DNA of 5,356 nt from Acidobacteriota bacterium (lineage in GTDB: Bacteria > Acidobacteriota > Blastocatellia > Pyrinomonadales > Pyrinomonadaceae): positions 1 to 5,356 of the forward strand of contig JAKOSS010000180.1 in assembly GCA_029777145.1 (NCBI GenBank), in the 5' to 3' direction. The translations under genes were made by a program, and so were the position numbers. Below the pieces are notes generated by a model that did no database searches, had not been told where the DNA came from, and saw nothing but the letters and a program-made list of their open reading frames with translations. Shown here piece by piece: positions 1 to 5,356 of the stretch. Position 1 is the stretch's first letter. Every line of letters starts with the position of its first letter.

Positions 1-1114
1 CCTTTTCGCCATCCTTGATCCACGCCTCGTCGATCAGGCGTTTGAGCGCCGGCAGACACGCCGCGCCCTCCGGAGCGCAGAACAGCCCCTCGGCCGATCC
101 GATCTCGCGAACTGCCGCGATCAGTTGCAGATCGGACACTCCGACCGCGGTTCCGCCGGATTCGCGAAGCGCGTCGAGTATGAGAAAGTCGCCGATCGCC
201 TTCGGGACACGCAGACCCGACGCCGATGTGTGTGCATTCGGAAACTCCTCGGCGAACCGTTCGCCGGCTTCGAACGCGCGGACGATCGGCGCGCACCCGG
301 CCGCCTGGACGGTCACCATCCGTGGGCGCTTCGACCCGATCAAACCCATCCGCTCCATCTCGTCGAAAGCTTTCCACATCCCGATAAGTCCCGTTCCGCC
401 GCCGGTCGGATAAAGGATGACGTCGGGGAGCGTCCAGCCGAACTGCTCGGCGAGTTCGTATCCCATCGTCTTTTTGCCCTCGACGCGATACGGTTCCTTG
501 AGCGTCGAAACGTCGAACCAACCTTCGGAATCCTTGAGATCGGCAACGATCCGGCCGCAATCGGTGATCAGCCCGTCGACGAGCGTCACGAACGCGCCGT
601 TCTGTTCGCACTCGATGACGTTCGCACGCGGCGTATCGACCGGCATGAACAGATGCGCTTCCATCCCGGCCCGCGCGGCGTAAGCGGCGAGCGCTCCGGC
701 GGCGTTTCCGGCGGAAGGTGCGGCGGTCTTTTTCACGCCGAGTTCCTTTGCCATCGAAACCGCGGCGGTCATTCCGCGGGCTTTGAAGCTCTGGGTCGGG
801 TTCGTCGATTCATCCTTGATGTAAAGCTCGATCGCGACCGGCAGCGTGGACGCGAGCCGGTCGACCTTCAGCAACGGCGTCATCCCCTCGCCAAGCGAGA
901 CGATGTTCGCGTCGTCGACAACCGGCAAAACCTCGCGGTAGCGCCAAAGACTCGGCGCGCGCAGTTGCAGCGACTCTTTCGTCATCGTCAGCGCCGCGGA
1001 CTCAAGGTCGTAGCGAACGAGCAGCGGTTTGCCGCACTCTCCACACAGGTTATGCAGCTTACCGGCTTCGTATTCGACGCCGCAATTCGCACATTCCAAA
1101 TGAGTTACGTTCAT
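1..1114 (-). CDS. thrC: Threonine synthase, PLP-dependent (C-terminus beyond the window)
   Basis: This enzyme converts O-phospho-L-homoserine and water to L-threonine and phosphate, the last step of threonine synthesis, in the cytoplasm. The visible part is 371 residues; the family usually has about 400-430, so only a short C-terminal piece is missing off the left edge. Residues 8-27 carry two CxxC pairs (Cys8, Cys11, Cys24, Cys27), the zinc-ribbon-like N-terminus found in many bacterial and archaeal threonine synthases. The fold-type II PLP lysine is Lys111 in [18 protein letters not shown] (134-141) is the substrate-binding asparagine loop and GGGTG (238-242) is the PLP phosphate loop. The ATG at 1114-1112 overlaps the stop of the upstream gene as ATGA, and [12 protein letters not shown] is a typical N-terminus. 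An AAGGA lies about 12 nt upstream, so coupling to the preceding gene is likely. Other fold-type II enzymes (threonine dehydratase, cysteate synthase) are less likely given the zinc-ribbon N-terminus and the SFKARG context. Confidence 0.95.
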   Translation of the reverse strand, partial: MNVTHLECANCGVEYEAGKLHNLCGECGKPLLVRYDLESAALTMTKESLQLRAPSLWRYREVLPVVDDANIVSLGEGMTPLLKVDRLASTLPVAIELYIKDESTNPTQSFKARGMTAAVSMAKELGVKKTAAPSAGNAAGALAAYAARAGMEAHLFMPVDTPRANVIECEQNGAFVTLVDGLITDCGRIVADLKDSEGWFDVSTLKEPYRVEGKKTMGYELAEQFGWTLPDVILYPTGGGTGLIGMWKAFDEMERMGLIGSKRPRMVTVQAAGCAPIVRAFEAGERFAEEFPNAHTSASGLRVPKAIGDFLILDALRESGGTAVGVSDLQLIAAVREIGSAEGLFCAPEGAACLPALKRLIDEAWIKDGEK

Positions 1115-1677
1115 TTCTTGATGAGTTCCTTGAATAAGTTGAACGCCGCCGTGAATCCGAGCGAGATCGTGCCGCTTCGCAATCCGTCCTTGTACGTAAA
1201 CCGTTTCGGATACCACACCTCGGCGGCGGCGATGCTCGACAAGTACGTCCCGGCGATCCGCGGCACGCCGATCACGCGCTTGCCCGACGGCGTGCGCGCC
1301 GTGACCGTCGACAGCAGCGCGTTGCCAACCTTGGATTTCAGATCGCGCTTTTTGCTGCGGTAGAAACGGCTGTCGACCTTGAAGGCCTCGTCGAGACCGG
1401 CAATCGTCGACTGTTTGATCAGATTCTTGCCGAAATCCGACGCGAGCCGACGCCCGAATCCCTCCGGCTTCTTGCCCCATTCTTCTGGCGAATTCCGGAT
1501 CGTTCCCCATGTCGCGGTCGCCGCCACGCGCGCCAACGCCGTCGGCCCGAACACGCTCTTGAGATAATTATTCCGGCGCTCCGACGGATCCGGTCGCTGG
1601 TACGTTCCGGTCGTCTGCGCCGAAACGCCCAAGGCCGCAATCGCCGTCAGCACGGCCGCGATTATGTAACGATTCAC
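1111..1677 (-). CDS. Secreted, strongly basic protein of unknown function (188 aa)
   Basis: I cannot assign a function. Residues 1-20 form a signal peptide: Arg3, a hydrophobic stretch at 5-18, and a likely signal peptidase I site after VSA at 18-20, before Gln21. There is no lipobox. The mature part is rich in Lys/Arg: about 31 basic against 13 acidic residues by hand count. It contains a conserved-looking block ATWGTIRNSPEEWG (55-68), a GFGRRLASDFG stretch (73-83), the DSRFYRS segment (102-108), and a C-terminal half with WYPKRF (155-160) and small-residue-rich hydrophobic stretches at 141-152 and 168-182. I recall similar secreted proteins with an NxPEEWG block and a late WYPxRF block from Acidobacteriota genomes, where they are annotated as hypothetical. 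The start is GTG at 1677-1675, 2 nt after the stop of the hydrolase gene and supported by a strong Shine-Dalgarno. The stop overlaps the thrC start. Periplasmic or outer-membrane association is inferred only from the signal peptide and composition. Confidence 0.88.
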   Translation of the reverse strand: MNRYIIAAVLTAIAALGVSAQTTGTYQRPDPSERRNNYLKSVFGPTALARVAATATWGTIRNSPEEWGKKPEGFGRRLASDFGKNLIKQSTIAGLDEAFKVDSRFYRSKKRDLKSKVGNALLSTVTARTPSGKRVIGVPRIAGTYLSSIAAAEVWYPKRFTYKDGLRSGTISLGFTAAFNLFKELIKK

Positions 1678-1679
1678 TA

Positions 1680-2381
<702 letters not shown>

Positions 2382-2524
2382 GATCCGAATAACTTTTTAC
2401 GTCAGCATCCGTTTAATTGATTCAGATTTTATTTGAACTTGAGGGCCGATTTTTCGCAAGTTATCATCGAAGAAAGACTTATTACGCACGGCGCAGCCCA
2501 AGGGCGAGCAACGCCAACCAAACT
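2382..2524. promoter_or_regulatory. Divergent intergenic region between hydrolase and transporter genes
   Basis: This is the only sizeable non-coding stretch in the window, and its hydrolase-proximal half is clearly more AT-rich than the genes on either side. Both transcription units must start in or near it unless transcription enters from outside. Toward the transporter there is a reasonable sigma-70-type promoter (2439-2467). Toward the hydrolase I see only a TAAAAT -10-like hexamer (2431-2426, minus strand) without a convincing -35 at normal spacing. No clear operator dyad, riboswitch or terminator is visible. Confidence 0.7.
2439..2467 (+). promoter_or_regulatory. Candidate sigma-70-type promoter for the ABC transporter genes
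   Basis: A TTGAGG hexamer (2439-2444; four of six match TTGACA) is separated by 17 nt from TATCAT (2462-2467; five of six match TATAAT). Transcription would begin near 2474, leaving a leader of about 50 nt before the ATG at 2525. The match is by eye; the true consensus of this organism's housekeeping sigma factor is unknown. Confidence 0.45.
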
Positions 2525-3202
2525 ATGATCAAACTCTCGAATATTTCAAAAGTGGTCCGATCCGGCACCGAAGACCTGACGATCCTTGACGACGTGTCGC
2601 TCGAGATTCCCGACGGCGAGTTTGTCGCGATCACGGGTGCGTCGGGCAGCGGAAAATCGACGCTTCTCGGACTGATCGCCGGGCTCGACGCGCCGTCGTC
2701 CGGCGAGATCCTGATCGACGGCGACAGCGTGACCCGGATGAACGAAGATCAGCTCGCCGCGCTCCGCAGCCACAAGATCGGCTTCATTTTCCAGTCGTTT
2801 CATCTGATCCCGAGCCTGACGGCGTTCGAGAACGTTCTGATCCCGATGGAGATCGCCGGGCTCCCGGACGCGCGCGATCATGCCGAAAAACTGCTGAAGG
2901 ACGTCGATCTGACGAACCGCGGACATCATTACCCGACCGAACTGTCCGGCGGCGAGCAACAGCGGATCGCGATCGCGCGCGCGTTCGCGAACGATCCGAA
3001 GATTCTCTTGGCGGACGAGCCGACGGGAAATCTCGACTCGCGCAACGGCGGACATATCTTCGAACTGATGACCGATCTCCACCGGCGGAACAACGTGACG
3101 CTCGTGCTCGTGACGCACGACCAGGCGCTCGCTGACAAGGCCCAGAGACAGATCAGACTCAAGGACGGCCGCGTCGTCGGCGACGAGGTGAACGCCGTTT
3201 AG
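2525..3202 (+). CDS. ybbA: ABC transporter ATP-binding protein, YbbA/LolD/MacB type
   Basis: This is the cytoplasmic ATPase of a MacB-superfamily transporter, energising the permease encoded directly downstream. The 225 residues are a normal single-domain length for this branch. Motifs are complete: Walker A GASGSGKST (38-46, Lys44), Q-loop Gln90 in GFIFQSFHL, signature LSGGE (140-144), Walker B ILLADE (160-165) with catalytic Glu165, D-loop NLDS (169-172), and switch His198 in THD. The FIFQSFHLIPSLTAFENV region is typical of LolD/MacB/YbbA ATPases, whose partners have FtsX domains. I chose the ATG at 2525 because MIKLSNISK is the standard family N-terminus. The frame stays open upstream to a TTG at 2417, but that extension would add 36 atypical residues and overlap the candidate promoter. 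The Shine-Dalgarno before 2525 is weak. Only 1 nt separates its TAG from the permease ATG, so the two are coupled. Family membership is certain; YbbA rather than LolD rests on the YbbP-like partner and adjacent TesA-like gene. Confidence 0.95.
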   Translation: MIKLSNISKVVRSGTEDLTILDDVSLEIPDGEFVAITGASGSGKSTLLGLIAGLDAPSSGEILIDGDSVTRMNEDQLAALRSHKIGFIFQSFHLIPSLTAFENVLIPMEIAGLPDARDHAEKLLKDVDLTNRGHHYPTELSGGEQQRIAIARAFANDPKILLADEPTGNLDSRNGGHIFELMTDLHRRNNVTLVLVTHDQALADKAQRQIRLKDGRVVGDEVNAV

Positions 3203-3203
3203 T

Positions 3204-5356
3204 ATGGGCTTTATCGTAAATCTGACAATTCGGGAGATCCGCTCGTCGTGGCGGCGACTGCTGTTTTTCTTTCTCTGTATCGCGATCGGCGTCGGCTCCG
3301 TTGTCGCGCTGCGCTCGCTGATCCAGAACCTCGGACAGGCGGTCGGCGGCGACGCCCGGGCGCTTTTGACGGCGGACTTCGAGGTCAGTTCGACGACCGA
3401 TTTTTCGCCGACCGACGTTCAAAAGATCGAAGAGGTGGTCGGAAAGTCGCCGATCGTCGAGGCGCGGACCGAGTCGATCACGACATCGGCGATGGCGCGT
3501 CCTGTCGATGAGTCGATCGAAACGTTATCGTTCGTTGAGCTCAAAGGCATCGAACCGCCTTTCCCGCTCGTTGGATATTTCACGACATCCGACGGCAAAC
3601 CGTTTGATTTCAAACTCTTGGACAATAACGGCGCGGTCGTTTCACCGCTTTTGCTCGACGATCTAAAGGTCAAGGTCGGCGACAAGATAAAGATCGGCGG
3701 CGGAGTTTTCCAGATCCGCGCGACTTTCGAGAAAGAACCCGGCGGATCGGGTGGATTCCGGCTCGGGCCGCGGGTTTTCATCGAAAAGAAGGCGTTCGAC
3801 TCGGCGGGAATAACCACAAACAGCGGCCGCATCCGTCGCCGGATCTCATTCCGGACTTCCGACAATCCCGCCGAACTCGTCAAACGCCTCCGCGAGAACC
3901 TCAAAGGCACGGTCATGACCGTTCAGTTTTACCGCGAGACGCAGGAAAACCTCGGCGAGCAATTCGCCAGAACCGAGAATTACCTGTCGTTGACCGGCTT
4001 GCTGATCCTGGTACTCGGCGGCGTCGGAGTTTGGAATGTCGCGCGCGTTTTCGTCGAACAAAAACGGAAATCCGTCGCGATCCTGAAATGCCTCGGAGCC
4101 GGCGGCGGCCGCATCATCACGGTCTACCTGATGCAGATCCTGACGCTCGGATTTGTCGGCAGTTTGTTTGGCGTTTTCCTCGCGCAATGCTTTCTGTGGT
4201 TCGCGCATTACAGGTTCGCGGACGCGCTCCCGGCGACGCTCAGCTATTCCGTGACGTTCGGCGTCTCGATGCAGGGACTGTTGCTCGGAGTTCTGATTTC
4301 CCTTTTGTTCTCGGCGCTCCCGCTGCTTCAGGTGAGGAACATCAAGCCGCGGCTGCTGCTTCACGACGCATCGGGCGAAAAGATGCGCCGGCTCGACTGG
4401 ACGCGGACGCTGATCGGCGGAATCTCGATCGCCGGCCTGCTCGGACTCGCGACGTGGCAGGCCGGGTCGGTCAAGGTCGGCGCGTTCTTTCTGGTCGGAC
4501 TGGCGTTCACGTCGATCTTTCTTTATCTCGCGGCGCTTTTGCTCACGCGTGTCCTTCGCCGGTTCCGCAAATTAAGTTCGTTCGCCGTGACCCAGGCGAT
4601 CAATTCGCTTTACCGTCCCGGAAACCAGACGCGGATAATTCTCCTCGCGGTCGGGCTCGGCGCGTTCGTTGTCCTCGCCGTGCAGTCGCTGCAGACGAAT
4701 CTCGTCCGCGAATTCGATTTCACGCGGAATCAGACCTTGCCGGCGCTGTTCATCATCGACGTGCAAAAAAGCCAGATCGAGGAACTGACCAAACTTCTCG
4801 AGGCGCGCACCGGTGAACCGGCGCAGGCTTTGCCGACGGTCCGCGCGCGGATCGCGTTCGTCAACGGCCAGCCGATCGATTATCAAAACCGTGAAACGCG
4901 CCAGCAGCAGGGACAGATCGGGCGCGAATTCGCCGTCACCTACCGCGAGAATCTGGACAAGAACGAGTCGATCCTGAGCGGCGAATGGTGGAATCCGTCA
5001 CGCGGCGTTCCGCAGGTCTCGGTCGAGGAGGAAATGGCGAAACGGCTGAACGTCGTACCGGGCGATTCGATCACGTTCGAGATCTCCGGCCGCGATGTGA
5101 CCACGCAAGTTGCCAACATCCGCAAACTCGATCTGCGGAACACGCGGACGGCGTTCATTTTCGTCTTCGCGCCGGGAGTGCTCGAAAAGGCGCCGCAGAC
5201 CTTCGCCGCGAACGTCATCCGAAAACTGCCCGAAACGGACCGCCAGAGGCTTCAGCGAGCGATCATTGACCGTTTCCCGAACGTTCAGATCTTCGACGTC
5301 GCCGATATCGTCGCGACGTTCCAAAAGGTCGTCAACAACATCGTGCTGGCGATCTC
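3204..5356 (+). CDS. ybbP: Double-FtsX ABC permease, YbbP type (C-terminus beyond the window)
   Basis: This is the inner-membrane permease of the YbbA-partnered transporter. The visible 717 residues start at ATG 3204, 1 nt after the ATPase stop, with a GAGG-like site inside the ATPase gene. E. coli YbbP has about 800 residues, so perhaps 100-150 are missing. The layout read by eye is: N-terminal amphipathic segment NLTIREIRSSWRR (6-18); TM1 about 19-36; a first periplasmic domain about 39-258, beginning with the YbbP-like GDARALLTADFEV (49-61); TM2 about 261-282; the FtsX coupling segment RKSVAILKCLGA (288-299); TM3 about 304-332; TM4 about 354-376; TM5 about 402-420; TM6 about 425-448; TM7 about 478-496; a second periplasmic domain about 497-705; and the start of TM8 near 707. 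Four-TM permeases such as MacB and LolC/E lack this duplication, which supports YbbP. Such permeases use ATP to move periplasmic domains or extract lipophilic molecules rather than to pass substrate through a channel. The substrate is not readable here. Confidence 0.92.
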   Translation, partial: MGFIVNLTIREIRSSWRRLLFFFLCIAIGVGSVVALRSLIQNLGQAVGGDARALLTADFEVSSTTDFSPTDVQKIEEVVGKSPIVEARTESITTSAMARPVDESIETLSFVELKGIEPPFPLVGYFTTSDGKPFDFKLLDNNGAVVSPLLLDDLKVKVGDKIKIGGGVFQIRATFEKEPGGSGGFRLGPRVFIEKKAFDSAGITTNSGRIRRRISFRTSDNPAELVKRLRENLKGTVMTVQFYRETQENLGEQFARTENYLSLTGLLILVLGGVGVWNVARVFVEQKRKSVAILKCLGAGGGRIITVYLMQILTLGFVGSLFGVFLAQCFLWFAHYRFADALPATLSYSVTFGVSMQGLLLGVLISLLFSALPLLQVRNIKPRLLLHDASGEKMRRLDWTRTLIGGISIAGLLGLATWQAGSVKVGAFFLVGLAFTSIFLYLAALLLTRVLRRFRKLSSFAVTQAINSLYRPGNQTRIILLAVGLGAFVVLAVQSLQTNLVREFDFTRNQTLPALFIIDVQKSQIEELTKLLEARTGEPAQALPTVRARIAFVNGQPIDYQNRETRQQQGQIGREFAVTYRENLDKNESILSGEWWNPSRGVPQVSVEEEMAKRLNVVPGDSITFEISGRDVTTQVANIRKLDLRNTRTAFIFVFAPGVLEKAPQTFAANVIRKLPETDRQRLQRAIIDRFPNVQIFDVADIVATFQKVVNNIVLAI

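Noticed and set aside
125..1363. A 412-codon open frame on the plus strand
   Set aside because: It lies antisense to thrC and the 188-residue gene, both of which have clear motifs or a signal peptide. Its translation is Arg-rich and low in recognisable motifs, as expected from the opposite strand of GC-rich codons.
2421..2437. Short dyad TTCA...TGAA in the intergenic region as a possible operator
   Set aside because: Only four base pairs can pair and they do not extend outward, which is expected by chance in an AT-rich stretch.
2496..2505. GCCC-AA-GGGC hairpin just before the ATPase start
   Set aside because: The stem is four pairs with a two-base loop, too tight and short to be a credible terminator or regulatory hairpin, and no U-tract follows.
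2417..2524. Upstream extension of the ABC ATPase from a TTG codon
   Set aside because: The added 36 residues do not look like an ATPase N-terminus and overlap the candidate promoter. The ATG at 2525 gives the standard family start.
2546..3118. A 190-codon open frame on the minus strand inside the ABC ATPase gene
   Set aside because: It is antisense to an intact ATPase with all motifs, and its Arg/Val/Asp-rich translation is typical of shadow frames in GC-rich DNA.
4031..4816. A 261-codon open frame on the plus strand within the permease gene
   Set aside because: It is out of frame with the permease, whose own frame is open throughout with convincing membrane segments. The alternative translation is Arg-rich and motif-free.

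Overview
The window is ordinary-looking bacterial chromosome, GC-rich and almost fully coding. It holds five protein genes: three on the minus strand (left half) and two on the plus strand (right half). They diverge from one 143-bp AT-richer intergenic region at 2382-2524. Both outer genes run off the window: thrC loses its C-terminus at base 1 and the permease gene loses its C-terminus at base 5356. I see no RNA gene, mobile element, CRISPR array or long repeat. The 188-residue secreted protein resembles a family I remember mainly from Acidobacteriota, and the codon use fits, so that phylum is my tentative guess. No marker gene here proves it.

Left half, minus strand, in transcription order: an SGNH/GDSL-family lipoprotein hydrolase of the TesA/arylesterase type (2381-1680), a small basic secreted protein of unknown function (1677-1111) and threonine synthase (1114 to beyond base 1). 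The three are tightly packed. A 2-nt gap separates the first pair and a 4-nt ATGA overlap joins the second pair, so they look like one translationally coupled operon.

Right half, plus strand: a YbbA/LolD-type ABC ATPase (2525-3202) is followed after 1 nt by a large double-FtsX permease of the YbbP type (3204 to beyond 5356). Together they form a MacB-superfamily (type VII) transporter, which works on the inner membrane and uses ATP to do mechanical work on periplasmic or membrane substrates.

The divergent order hydrolase <- -> ATPase-permease is the same as tesA <- -> ybbA-ybbP in Escherichia coli, where the hydrolase works with the transporter. The likely joint job is extraction of ester-containing or otherwise hydrophobic compounds from the membrane followed by their hydrolysis. 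In this genome the hydrolase has a lipobox, so it would be membrane-anchored rather than freely soluble. The unknown basic secreted protein sits in the hydrolase operon and is the best candidate for something undescribed. Threonine synthase has no obvious functional link to the rest and may simply share the transcript.
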